Source of the DNA: Nageia nagi
Taxonomy: Eukaryota > Pinophyta
NCBI GenBank assembly: GCA_050084985.1
Contig: JBITNC010000001.1
Coordinates: 103,974,001 to 104,038,000, forward strand
Direction of reading: 5' to 3'
DNA length: 64,000 nt
The notes under the pieces were generated by a model. It was not told where the DNA came from and made no database searches. It was given only the letters and a program-made list of their open reading frames with translations. This document shows positions 1-11,854 of this stretch, piece by piece. Position numbers and translations under genes: made by a program. Each line of letters opens with the position of its first letter. The stretch's first letter is position 1.

Positions 1-2279
1 ATAGTTTTGAGTGAAATAACATTTACTTGCATCATGGTCAAATATGATAATGGGGTTATCCTGATCCTCACATCTTGCCACCTTTCCTAGTACATGATCC
101 ACTTGCCATTAATCCCTGGAGGTGTTCAAAATATAAAGATGGAAATTGTACATCAAAAGAATGATGAAGTATTAAATAATTCTAAATTAAGATTTAAAGT
201 ACCTACTATGTATTTACTCATGTAAAAGCTGTAAGAAAACTCTTGTGTGTTTTATAAGGGTGAACCAAATCCATTTTATTGTAAATTCATCATGCATCTA
301 TGTTTATATGGACTTAAAAGTTTGGTGAAACCTTACTTATTAATTATATATAGTCCATTAATGCCTAATATGAATGTGGTAAATTCTACTCTTTAATGTG
401 TTTTTTTGAGGTCTCTTGAATGTTATAATTAGAACTATAATCCCATATGAAGGAAAGGAGTAAGACAAAAATATTAAGAACAAATAAGGGAAATAAATCA
501 TTTTGGTCATTTTAGAATCAATATTTCTTAAATAAGTATTAAGGTATGGGATAAGTCTAGTGCCCTACATATTAATAATCCTCTATTTTACATAAGGATT
601 GATAAATCTCATTGTCCTAATATACTCCCAATATAAAATTCAAATGAAGTAAAAAAGGATTCTCAATACAAGGAAAACTCTTTAATGATACAATACATAA
701 GTATGAATTATTCCTTAACCCTTGTAAATGAATATATATGGGAGCTTACAATATTTATATTTCAACATATAGTGGGAAATTCATTGTTAGATAAATAAAG
801 CAAAAACATCTATATATAGCAATTAATAACCATAGTAGCCTTAATACACATAAGGATATAACTATTATTATGGAAGAAATGTAATCTTCCATAAATTGAA
901 ATCATTGGAGGAAATATTAGGGATCCTTGAATAGTGAAAAGAGAACAAAATGGGATCAAATGTTTTCAATAAGAAGAGAACTAGTTAGTAAAGGTGAATT
1001 TCCATTAATGAAGAAATACTTAGAAGTTAATTGAGACTAATATTATGCTTAGGAATAGTATATGGATTCAATAGTAAACTTTATATATAATGGATTTTAT
1101 GAGTAATGTCAATCATTAAAGGTGGAAAAAAATTTAGAAGTAACCTAGATTTAAGGATAAACCCTAAAGGAACTGATTTTACCAAAAAGGGAACTTCTAT
1201 ATGGATTTGGTAATGAAGGAAAATGATGTGGAATATTTGTTAGTTGAACCTTCCTCGTTAAATGATAATCCAAAATATTATACCTTTAGTAGTTGACTTT
1301 AGTGTCATTTCAAGGCATGTTACTAAACACTAGCATCAAAACTCTAATAAAGTAGTATTAATTATGTAGTACCATACATATGGGATAGTTGTAGTACTTC
1401 CATATATCTTGTGTGACTTCCTAAGTAAGCTTGTATTGAATCTTCATGCATACACTTTTCTTATTGGTTTTAAACACAAAATATGATTTCTTCTAACACC
1501 TAATGCATGGTATAAACATGGAACTTATAATACAAATAAATGATCTATGATCAAGTATTTTACGATCGATAGGTCATGGGTGGTTTTCTTTTATAACCTT
1601 GATTAAAATTAAATAGACTATACAAACCACTTGAGGGTATTACTTTATTACCCATGCCTCCCTAATATATGATTATAAGGATTCTAGATCCCATGGTGAG
1701 CCTAGCTGATAGATATGGGTAGGTTAGTGTCTCATATCCTTAATAAGGTGTCTAATGAGGGTATAACTTTAAAAAACTATGACTACTAGGTGAGATTAAT
1801 TTAATAGTCATACTACTTGCAATTAAGCACAAAGGAGTATGATGATTTTTCTATAGGCAATGATGTTTTCTTGCTCATAAGGAGGTTTTCCTAGGATAAA
1901 CTATCTGCTCTTGTGAGTCAAAGGGTTATCATTGGGTGAGGAATTATAACTAGTGGATGTACATTCTCTCAGGTGATATGGGCCTCTAGTAGAAAACAAA
2001 TACACCATGTCTAAAATGTCTAATGTACATTTCATGAAGTGTAAATGGTGGATCACATATGAGGCATATCCTTAACAAAATGAGTATTATGGAGTGAACA
2101 CTATAAAAGATTTGATCATGGTTGGTTAATGTGGACTTTATCCAATCTTGCCATGTGGTTGCTAACTAGCTAGCAACATTTGCATGCTCATGTGGATCAC
2201 TTAGGTTCATTCCTATATCATTTGAGTATTAAAACTAAATAAAAAAATGGGCCTAAAATTTTAGGGTTTTGAATGTCAA
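1..2279. other. Gene-less AT-rich stretch
   Basis: I looked in both strands for transposon motifs, LTR ends and coherent stop-interrupted frames and found none. It probably continues the older minus-strand element whose ORF relic lies at 2280-3255, but no LTR matching the sequence right of 11855 is visible here. Confidence 0.4.
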
Positions 2280-3255
2280 AAATAGGTGAAAATGTTATCA
2301 AGAATAGGTGGATGCATTACATTTTTGTATTGGGCTTGTTGATCATCTTATTATTTCCCTTATATTGAGTGGATACTTCTTGTAGCTTTTTCTTTCTTTT
2401 TTCCTTCTGTAGACCCATAAAGCTTTGTAGGGTGATATCATCATTCAGTTCTACAAGGTTGTTAAGGATTTTTTCTTTTATTTTCTTTTGGCATTTCTTC
2501 CCTTTTTTGGACCTCTTTCTTCTTGATATACTACAATAATCAACATACACATTTAAGATGCATTCTAAATTCCTAAGTTACATTGTCATACTTCAAGCAA
2601 ATAAGAACTTTATTGATAAGATTTTTCATTACATAACATAGTAAAACTTTTTCTTGGATCTAGCCCATTATGTATTCTAGCCCTTTGATAAACCATAGCT
2701 CTTCCTTATGTACATTAGCACCCATGGATTTCAATTTTTTAGTCACCATCCATATATTTCTTTTATGATTTAGCCTAATAACAAGTGGAGATTTGATCTA
2801 GATAGGATTTTTTTCCATAGGATGAAGAATTGCACTCTTAAAACTTATAATATCCTTGAGTTCACTTTCTCCATCCAAATTATCAAGAAGAACTCATATT
2901 TCACTTATAATATCTTTTGCAAAGATAACTTCTTTTATTAACCTATTCCTTATAACTATGGGCCTTGAATCCTGATTTATCTTAGCTAGGTACTCATTTC
3001 TTCTAGAAATCTAGTTTCTAATTTGTTCTTTTGAATGAAGGTCTCTTTCCCTAGTTTTCTTGGATAATTATTTGGATCTGATTCATTATAGTTCAACTAT
3101 TTCCCTTTCCAACTTAGAGTGTCATTTAATAAAGTATTCCATAATCCATATAATGAAAGTATATCTTTGATGTTGGATTGGATATTAGACTCTGTAGGCA
3201 ACCAAGTCTAAGACCAATCCATCTCAACATGTTCTAAAGTTTACTATAATACATG
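2280..3255 (-). pseudogene. Decayed ORF of unknown family, probably retroelement-borne
   Basis: One minus-strand frame reads as protein-like sequence for about 320 codons with only scattered stops, several of them TAG where Gln would fit. It begins near MDWS (about 3240) and contains stretches such as NNYPRKLGKETFIQKN, PIVIRNRLIKEVIFAKDII, SPLVIRLNHKRNIWMV and NLINKVLICLKYDN. It ends in a Lys/Glu-rich tail (KKKEVQKREEMPKENKRK). No zinc knuckle, protease, RT or integrase motif is visible, and I do not recognise the family. It stops just short of the LTR element inserted at 3265. On the far side of that element a minus-strand primer-binding site lies at 11841-11853. This fits a first ORF close behind the 5' LTR of an older element, now interrupted. 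It could instead be a captured host gene. Confidence 0.5.
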
Positions 3256-3259
3256 AAAT

Positions 3260-3264
3260 CATAA
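3260..3264. repeat. Target-site duplication, left copy (cataa)
   Basis: The five bases cataa directly precede the TGTAGA start of the left LTR. They match exactly the five bases after the TCTACA end of the right LTR at 11786-11790. Confidence 0.85.
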
Positions 3265-3928
3265 TGTAGACACCTAAAAAATATTTATTATTTATTTAAT
3301 AAATTATATTTAGATTCATTAAATGATTAATTGGTAATAACACATAAATCAAGATAACTTGCTAATATATTATGATACCATATGGTAGGACCAATGTAAT
3401 ATAATACACCATAGTTCATATTATAAGATATCTTGAATATAGAAAAGGTTATTATTATTTCTATATGTTTTCTTTCACCCCTTTTTATTTCCTTATAGGT
3501 TATAAATATGATAAGTGAAGGTTGGCATCCCTATCAGTATCTCTTGATGGTCAACATCAAACTTATGCTATCTCTTTATGCCACATGAACAATTAGATTC
3601 CATGCAACAAATGACATGCAAATTCCACATCATGAATGATGTGAACTTTGCATATTGAGAGGTCCAAATTTTAGGGAATGACTCGTGAGACCATTCTAGC
3701 AAACATCTATTGCAAGGTCATTTTAATTCCAATCATAGTCCTTCAAATATCCACTGTTGTTCCATTCTAAGGATTATACATAAAATGGCTACAAGCCCTA
3801 CTCTATATCAAGTTTATATGCTTCATGTATATTTATTATGAACATGATAATTTAGTATAAAAATTGTATTCATAGATCATTTATTATTTTTTGTATTTAT
3901 TCATTAATTACACATTTTTGGATCTACA
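3265..3928 (+). repeat. 5' LTR of the PMD-bearing element
   Basis: It starts TGTAGACACC and ends GGATCTACA, giving the short inverted ends TGTAGA/TCTACA. It aligns along its length with 11054-11785 and 51637-52342. It is about 70 bp shorter than the 3' copy, mainly because a block after the shared GATGCCATCT word (near 3580) is missing. Confidence 0.85.
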
Positions 3929-3946
3929 TTTTGGTGAATCCAACAT
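3929..3946 (+). promoter_or_regulatory. Probable primer-binding site
   Basis: Directly after the LTR end comes ttTTGGTGAATCCAACA. This is where the tRNA primer pairs. It loosely resembles the TGGCGACTC-type site used by Tat elements, but too many bases have changed to name the tRNA. Confidence 0.4.
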
Positions 3947-4093
3947 TGTTACACACCTAGGTTTTGACCTAGGGCATCCTTCTAAAAAGTCATAAATCTA
4001 TTTTCACTATTATTCATCCCCTTACCTAAAGCTCTTTGGATAATAGCTAGAGAAAATGATAAAACTAAGGTTTGTTCTATTTATGTTCAAAAT

Positions 4094-6040
4094 ATGGATT
4101 TAAATAGAGAAAACCTTAAGGAGTCTAAAGTGAAGGTTCATTTCAATGATATCCAAAGAATTGTTAGGCATAACCCTAACCTACCTCTACAAGAACCTCA
4201 TTTTGATGTTTATAGTGATATTGAATCCATAACCTCAAAAATGGATATTATTGGTGAAACTCCTAGTAGATTTGTTCCTAATGTTGATCAATGTAAATTT
4301 GAAAGTGTAAACTTGAATAGTCATGATAACGATTCCGATAAGAGTAATGATAAAATTCCTAAATTAGATAGAATTCCTACTCATTTTAGATCTATACAAG
4401 AAGTGTTATCTGATAGATAAAGGTTAGAATATTTTCTTACTCATAATGCTATAATTTTTATTAATATTCTAACAAATTATGAGCTCTTAGAGGAAACATT
4501 TGTAGCCTTAGAATTGTTAGATAGCCTATTTTCATATGACAATGTAGGATCCACATAATGGAGGGCTTCTTCCATGAAAAAAAATGTTCTTAATGGTGTA
4601 TCTTCCTATGAACATGCCACTACTAGCATGAATGAGGTTGATAAGGAAGCTCCTCCTAAGATGAATGTTGATATCATACAATCTCCAGGTGAAGTTGTTA
4701 AAGATAGTGGTATGAAGGATGAAGATGATGATTATGAACACCTCATCCTGAAACCTAATTACTTCATAAGAGGTATATATTTTTTAAAGGAAAGGCAATC
4801 ATACAAGATTATAATCTTGATGATAAGTTATGAAAACAAGTTGCAAAGATTATTAATGATGCTTATAAGAAACATCCTAAATGGAAATTAGAAGAGTATA
4901 ATATTAAATTTGAAAATCTTCATGACACACAAGAGACTACTCCTTTTTATTTGGATCCTTTTGATATACAAATATAATTTTTAGTAAAACTTATTAAAAA
5001 AATTCAACATGAAAGGATGAATACAATATGTCTATTTGTTGTGCTTAAAGAAAATGAACTTTGAGAAGAAAATGTTCCACCTCAAACCCCACCACCACCC
5101 AAATAGTTAATATTCCTAATCAAATACCCCTTGTTGTTACTTTAATTGAGCAACAAATAAAGAAGCTATAAATGGAACTTATTACTACTGATGAGGATGA
5201 TTTCTTATTTTGTTTAAAAATAACTTTAGCAAATAGAATTCTTTCTAAAATGCTTACTAGGAAAAAGAGTATTAAAGTTACAAAATTTGATGGTTTTTAA
5301 GATCCTAATATGCATGTTAGAACATTTCAAGAAAAAGCTATTGAATATATTCATGATAGAGATCTACTTGATAAATTATTCTCATATAGTTTGAAAGATG
5401 ATGGATTGAAATGGTATTTTCTTCTTCTTGAAAAGAGCATTGATAGATATGAGGATTTGGTTCATTAATTTTTATAGTATTTCAAATATAATATTGCTAA
5501 AAAGGTTCATATCAAATATTTGTGTAAAATTAAGTAATTTCCTAATCAATCTTTACATGATTTGGTGAAAGCATGGAAACATACTACCAATAAAATTACT
5601 ATGCCTGTGTAAGATTTGAAAGATACATCTACAAATGCTTTGTTACCTATGTATAAGCTATTCATTATCTCTAATCATGATATGACATTGGGTTAAATGA
5701 TGGATATATTTTTTTTTAAAAGAGGCTTGTATTAAAAAGTTCTATACTATGTGTAATGATACCCCAACATATGACAATAAAGTTCAAATACTTGAAAATG
5801 GTAAGAAAACTAACATGAACAATGTTTATCAAAAAGGGAAACCTAACAATAAAACTAAAAGGAAGTTTACACCATTGACTAATACTAGTGATAATATTCT
5901 AAATATTTTAATAGAAGAATATCTTATTGAACTTCCACTCATTGTCAATCCTAAATTTCCTAATGGTGTGCCTAAGAATTTTAGATATGAAGAATTTTGC
6001 AATTATCATAGGGTTCTTAGATATATAACATGAAATTACA
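4094..6040 (+). pseudogene. Degenerate Tat/Ogre-like gag
   Basis: Gag forms the particle that packages element RNA. The start is an acidic Asn/Asp-rich segment (4094-4420, open for 108 codons), then a broken linker. The gag core lies near 5270-5660 and includes FDGF, DPNMHVRTFQEKAIEYI, LKDDGLKWYFLLLEK and QSLHDLVKAWKH with stops between. An open 94-codon piece (5749-6033) ends NFRYEEFCNYHRVLRYIT, a worn form of the C-x-YH-x5-H motif seen after FTPL in Tat-type gags; FTPLTNTSDNILNILI sits just before it. Several stops and frame changes make it non-functional. No protease or RT follows. The family call rests on motif pattern only. Confidence 0.65.
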
Positions 6041-7065
6041 AGACTCAAAAGTATATTATTCAAGATTTCATTGATAAAAAACCATTAGGATGGATGATAA
6101 TACTTATGTGGATGATGGACCTGTACATCCTAATAATGGAAAACTAGGGTTATTTACAAATCCCTTACCTCCTTCACAACTATGAGGCTACATTGGAATC
6201 ATAAGTACTTCACATGATATGAATTATTATTTTACTTACAAACATGGATGCACATATAATAAATCAAAGACCAATGGAAAAAATATAAAATTCAATACCA
6301 CTAATGGTGTGCAACACTATTCCTACACCATTAATTGAAATTAAAAACAAAGGTATCTTTCTTTGTTCCTATCTCTATAGACTATGTTTGGGTTGCTAAA
6401 CCATCCCAGGTACATAAAGGTTATTTCTTGAAACATGATAATCTTCACTATAGTGTACATTAGCTAGGTTGTTTATTTGCTTGGCCATTATGAATTGTTG
6501 TTCATTATATACATATGCTCATTATTTATTCTATCTCATGTAAAATTTTCCTTAGACTATTCTTTCATTTTTCTATATTCTTCATTGAATCCAACACTAC
6601 TAGTGGTGTAACCACCTACTTCACACTATCAACACATAGTTTTCCCAAATAGAATTCAAACCAATAGTATTTCATTGATGCTTATGACCTTTTTGATCCA
6701 TTGGATTGATTAAAAATCAATTTGCATAGTGTTACTAAGAAAAAAAACTCTCATATATTTCACATGGTTTCACTTGAAATTGGGGTACCTTTCCAAGAGG
6801 TTCACTTGTTTATCTTTCTTGAATGAGTTTGTTTAAATGCTTGATCATAGTTGTTGTTTAACATTACATATGAACATTAAATTAAATTTCATTTTATAGA
6901 CTACTTAATAAGCAAAAATTTGCTTACTTTTTTCTTATAGGTTACATTGAGACACATACTTTGTGCTTAGCCTATTTTGTTTAAAACATTTTGTTCAAAA
7001 CAAAATTCAAACCATTTATTCTTATTAACAAAATAAAAACTATTTTAACTCAAGTTGTTGATTCC

Positions 7066-7070
<5 letters not shown>
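6041..7070 (+). other. Post-gag region without recognisable domain
   Basis: This is where protease and RT should lie in an autonomous element. I see no D-S/T-G, no xxDD and no RNase H or integrase motif in any plus frame. A few long stop-sparse runs (about 6390-6820) remain unassigned. Confidence 0.4.

Positions 7071-7105
<35 letters not shown>
7071..7105. repeat. (TA)n microsatellite
   Basis: About 17 uninterrupted TA units lie between the gag side and the antisense PMD pseudogene of the same element. Confidence 0.95.
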
Positions 7106-7107
<2 letters not shown>

Positions 7108-7689
7108 AAATAAAAAGGATAATGATACAATGCTAGGTGGACCAAGACTAAGGCCTAGCTACTAGTTGGTACTATTTCCACTACTGGTAGTATCCCCTAT
7201 CCTCTACTTAATTTTGTGTATTCTATCGCTAGCCCCTGAAATTGACACTCCCCCTAATATGCCACTAGTCATGATCCCCTATCTCACTAGAAGGGCCTTC
7301 ACCCTATCTTACTTCACCCTAAGGGTGGCTATCTTCTCCTTTTGCTCAATTTCATCCATTTAGCTTTTCATGAAAGCCCATTTGTGGTCCAATGGAAGCA
7401 TCACCATCCTTTACCATAATGTCTTCATAGATTGTTCTAAGGTAGTAATCTATGCATCTCGAGCTATGAGAGTAGCCTATAACTCTATAACCTAGACCTT
7501 GAATGGATTCAACCTCACATTCATGGCCTCAAGAGCTGCAATACACCTCTTATTCAATCGTATGAAAAATAACTACATTGTTAAAATATTGCTCATATTG
7601 AAATTACAAAAATTTTGACAAAAGATTAGTTATTTACCTACTGCTACTAATGAAATAGCCTCAACTAGTGCCACTAGTCTTGGTACTTT

Positions 7690-9330
7690 TGCTCCTCCTT
7701 CCTCTTTTTACATGGGCACACCATACATGGGGTTATTCAAATGATAGGGATCATCCTCAAAGAATCCCTCTCTAGCTGTAGCCTCCTCTCCCTCCTCATC
7801 CTCATCCATTCTTAAGTCAATAAGATAAACTCCTAACCACCATACAAAATATCCTTGTACAACCTTAGGTGCCATCAACACATAAGCTACCACATCCTAA
7901 ACCTTAGGTTCCTCCCATGTGAGCCTCCATGTTGGTATAACCTAGGCTCCTACAAAAGTATCTCTCTTTACCAAATATTGATAGTAAAATGTGAGAACTA
8001 GAGGGATCCCTTTTTGGATCCCAAACTACCTCAAAACTCACTAGGGGTGGTAGGCATCTACCACCTTCCTCCTTTTCTAGAGGAAGCACTCCTATCATAA
8101 CCACTCTAGCTAATGGGCATCTACCTACTAAATGTAATCTACATAATAAATCCAAACCAAGACCTTAGCCAATAACATATCTACCTCTCTCCATTTAGCC
8201 TCTAGAGAGTGAACATATCTATATCAATAGGCTCTTAATGTTTAGTAGGTCAAGGCTATATCACCTAGGTCATCATAACCCCTTTGCAATCCAATTGACT
8301 TAATAAATATGATCTTCTTTTAGGCCCAAACCTAAAGAAGACATGCATGGGCCATAATCATGTTAAACTTATCAATGTTGGTAAATTTGTATAGATCCCT
8401 ATACAATTGAGCTATCACAAGAGATTCCCATGCAAATTACATCCCCCTCTCAAAAATTTATCTCATAATCCAAACCAAACCAACAAAAATGCAAAGCTAC
8501 TCTTTTCTAGGCATAATTATGTAGAAATGAGGGCTACTATATAAAGTCATAGGTGCCTCCTAGCTAGGGAAAATCAACACACCTTTGCTAATCTGGTTGC
8601 TTGATTCTCCTAATCATGGTCACCCTCTCTAATCAACCATAATGCCTCCTATACTTATAGCTTATTATTTATCATATCCCTATGATGTATGACTTTTCCC
8701 TTAATAGGAATTCCCTAAATTTGATATACATCAATCAAGGTAATATTCATTTCACATAGGGGTGGGTGAAATGTATTGCAGTCCAAGTCCTAATGCTTTG
8801 CTAGTATTATTAGTAGGGGAAGATTATGATGGATGTGCCCAACAATGGCTAGGTATGGTAGCCTACATCACATTAGGATATCATCTATGAGAGTGGTCCA
8901 TGGCCATATCCTAGCCTTATCCAATGTAGTTATGGTCATTGGCCCACCCCTAATAAGAACCTTGTACTCTTATAAGGAAATAAACATATAATACAAATAA
9001 TATAAATAGGTGAAATAGGTGAAATAATCAACTTCAATAATGTAAATTATAACTTACTATGTGATCAAAGAGAAGAGAGCAGATGTACTCCTCTATGTGA
9101 CCTCTATAGATGGTTATAGGATGACCAACGCCTCCCCAATCAATATCAACCATTAGGAAAGCAACTAGTAATAATAATTGCATGGTCACAAGGTCAAATC
9201 ATGTAGCAAAGTCCTCAAATGGATGGGGGCAATAAGAATATCAAGTCAATAGTGGATAGTGCTAAGAAAATAGGTCACCAAGTTAGTTGATCTTTAGAGC
9301 ATCCAAACATAGCTAATAAAAAAGTAAAAA
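7690..9330 (-). pseudogene. Plant mobile domain (PMD) protein relic, antisense inside the LTR element
   Basis: On the minus strand, below 8960, one frame reads TTLDKARIWPWTTLIDD, then CRLPYLAIVGHIHHNLPLL, then NTFHPPLCEMNITLIDVYQI, a stop, and GIPIKGKVIHH. This order (W-P-W, Y-L-A, then H/N-TFH-x-P-x-GEM-x-ITL-x-DV-x-x-I-x-G-x-P) is the signature of the PMD, as in MAIN/MAIL-like proteins. A further piece (about 9220-9070) reads WGGVGHPITIYRGHIEEYI and may be an upstream exon ending at a GT. Two open downstream pieces (8155-7904 and 7893-7708) end in an acidic tail. PMD proteins are linked to transposons and, in Arabidopsis, to silencing. Stops show this copy is dead. It lies wholly between LTRs of opposite sense, so it is cargo of the element rather than a host locus. 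Confidence 0.78.
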
Positions 9331-11040
9331 TGAGTTTTAGAACATGAAATTCCTTTATATGTTTATCCTTTTCTAGTTAAAACCCTAGGTATTTTTCTTA
9401 TTGGTTGTATATTTCTTGATATCATTATGTTGTTTGGTTGTTGGGTTTTAAATTATTTCATGTGATTGTGATTTCTTTTTCAAAACCCAATCTTATTTTT
9501 TCTAAATTTTTAATAGCATTCATTTTCTCATATTGTCTATTGATTTAGTGGCTCTTACTTAAAAATATTAAAAGCGTGCCTTTTACTCCCTTATAGTAAG
9601 TGTCTAACTATTTATTGTTCATTTGCATTATTTAATTTTATTAATATTAAATATATCTCACCAATGGAATAGAATTACTCAAACTAGTAAAACACTAAAA
9701 TGTGATTATTCAATTTTTATTATTATAATTTTGATTGAGTGGTTATTTTGAACATGGGATTATTGCAAAGGATGAATTTTATTGTTTTATGATTTCTATA
9801 TGACTAAAAATGCATGTTTTATTGTTAATTGGATGTGCTAATTTCTTTGAAAGTGAAATCATCCATTTATGCATCATTAACGATGTAGTAAATACATAAT
9901 TGTGTATGCTTTCAAATAAATTATACAATTAGACATTGTTACAATCTCAAAATGATGAATATTTTAATTTTATACACATTTCAAACCTAAATTGAATATA
10001 TTGATAAATATTGCTAATTCATGTTTTTTCCTACAAATGTTTTGGTACATGGAAATGTTATTTCATTTAGTAAATAAGGAAAAATGGTATAAATGATTAT
10101 CAATTGAATATATTTTAAATTTCTACATCTGACATGGAAAATTCTACATCGCTAGCAGCATGCAATTGCTATAAATCCTTGTGTACTTGGGGTACATTGA
10201 ATATTTGTTGAATAACTATTTATTTTTTTTATTCTTTTATGCATATGAAAATTTTTATGAATAAGGATCACAATTGTTGAAGACATGATCACAAAATTCA
10301 AGACATACCATGTTATTAATGACATGGATTTATTTTGAAAATTTACATAAATTGAGATAGTGAAATGCAAGGCCATTGAATATTTGAATATCTAGTATAC
10401 TGATGAAAATTGAATGCTACTATTCATTATTCTGCTAACAATTGTTTACAAGCCATGGTCATTCCATGAGTGAATCTCTCATTTTTATAGGATACCCCAA
10501 GCTTGAGTCATTAAAAATTCTCATCAGCTTGGTACTTATAGACTATGAGTTGCTCATCTTAGTAGTCTATACATAATGGAAATTACAAACCTAGGGCATT
10601 ACAAAAGGATCTCATGTTCTTTCTCTTCATATAATATGAGTTATCTATCATAGTAGTATATGTATCATGGTTTATAACATTATTATTTGCATCAACTATA
10701 ATGATATACTGCATATTATATTTATTTCATCCTTGCTATTTACATTGATTATTCTTTCATGGATGTGATCTATGTGGTTATATGTCTCTTTGTCCTATAG
10801 GAATTATCCAAGTGAGTAGGATTGAAATCAATCACTCACCTCATAGAGGGACTCTAATTTTGGCTTGCTTATGCAATGTGGCATTTAGCTAAGGGAAACT
10901 AAGATCAAAAGGGGCAAAATAACATATTATACTTGATATATTGATAAAAATAGGGAATTTCACCTTACTATTGAAAATCTTTTTCTCTTCTCAAGACTTC
11001 TTTGGATTATGCAATTTAAATGATTTTCATTACATATCCA
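9331..11040. other. Gene-less 3' part of the PMD element
   Basis: AT-rich sequence between the PMD pseudogene and the polypurine tract. No domain, tandem array or coherent frame was seen on either strand. It may be the antisense gene's upstream region plus the element's 3' untranslated part. Confidence 0.4.
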
Positions 11041-11053
11041 AAGAGGGGAAACA
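11041..11053 (+). promoter_or_regulatory. Polypurine tract of the PMD element
   Basis: The run aagaggggaaa lies immediately before the TGTAGA start of the 3' LTR. That is the expected place for plus-strand priming. Confidence 0.75.
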
Positions 11054-11785
11054 TGTAGATGCCTAAAAATGATTTATTATTTATTAAATAAATCATATTT
11101 AGACTCCTTAAATGATTAATTGGTAATAATACATAAATCAAGATAAATTTACTATTCTATTGCGATACCATGTGTTAGGACCAATGCAATATTATACACT
11201 ATAGTTCATATTGTAAGTTATCTTAAATATACAAAAGCTTATTATTATTGCTTTGTGTCATCTTTCACCCCTTTCTAGTTCTTTGCAAGTTATAAATATA
11301 GGTAGTGAATGTTGACATCCCTATCAAATATCTTTGATAGGTGGTTATCCTAAACATCAAACTTATGATGTCTCTTGATGCCATCTATCTTGAGAAATTT
11401 TTATACACTCTAAGCTATGTAATCTTTCTTTAGCACACCAAATGAAACATCATACTCCATACAACCAATAGCATACTAGTCCCATGCCACCAATAGTGTG
11501 CACTTTGCAGATCAGGAGGTGAAGATTTTAGGGAACAACTTGTGATACCATTCTAGTGAACATATATTGCAAGGTCATATGAAGCTTGATCATAGTCCTC
11601 TAAGGATCCAATACTATTCCATTCTTAGTATTGTACACAAACTAGATACAAGCCCCACTCTTTATCAACTTTTTATGTTGTATGTATATTTATTATGAAT
11701 CTGATATCTGAGTATACATATTGTATTCATAGGCCATTTATTTATTTGTGTATTAATTTATTAATTACATATTTTTGGGTCTACA
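11054..11785 (+). repeat. 3' LTR of the PMD-bearing element
   Basis: Starts TGTAGATGCC and ends GGGTCTACA. It is 732 bp long and matches 3265-3928 in order and orientation, with an extra block after the shared GATGCCATCT word (from about 11383) that is missing from the left copy. Confidence 0.85.
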
Positions 11786-11790
11786 CATAA
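11786..11790. repeat. Target-site duplication, right copy (cataa)
   Basis: Exact match to 3260-3264. It joins the left and right flanks as one former target site. Confidence 0.85.
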
Positions 11791-11840
11791 GTTAGGACCA
11801 CTTTTTACCTACTACTTTACCCATGTTCTTAACTAATGCT

Positions 11841-11853
11841 TGCTTTAATACCA
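11841..11853 (-). promoter_or_regulatory. Primer-binding site of an older minus-strand LTR element
   Basis: On the minus strand this reads TGGTATTAAAGCA, close to the TGGTATCAGAGC site (initiator Met tRNA) common in plant LTR elements. It is preceded on that strand by TTTCACA, a plausible LTR end with CA. The element's interior would continue leftwards across the inserted 3265-11785 element into the ORF relic at 2280-3255. Confidence 0.6.
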
Positions 11854-11854
11854 A

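Larger units (their letters stand above)
3265..11785 (+). mobile_element. Complete pol-less LTR retrotransposon (Tat/Ogre-like gag) with antisense PMD gene
   Basis: Two same-orientation LTRs (3265-3928, 11054-11785) begin TGTAGA and end TCTACA and are flanked by a perfect 5-bp duplication, so this is one 8.5-kb insertion. Inside, in order, are a primer-binding-like site, a degenerate gag (4094-6040), a (TA)n tract, an antisense plant mobile domain pseudogene (7690-9330), about 1.7 kb without genes, and a purine tract against the 3' LTR. I found no protease, RT, RNase H or integrase, so it must have moved in trans if it moved after losing or lacking pol. Gag type and antisense cargo suggest a Tat-lineage relative; extra ORFs, including antisense ones, are known from that lineage. 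The LTRs have clearly diverged from each other, so the insertion is old. Confidence 0.82.

Noticed and set aside
7166-7363. Plus-strand 65-codon frame
   Set aside because: It lies in the segment at the end of the antisense PMD pseudogene; hydrophobic and without support.
7690-9330. PMD sequence as a resident host gene
   Set aside because: It is enclosed by LTRs of one dated insertion with an exact target duplication and is broken by stops, so cargo is the better reading.
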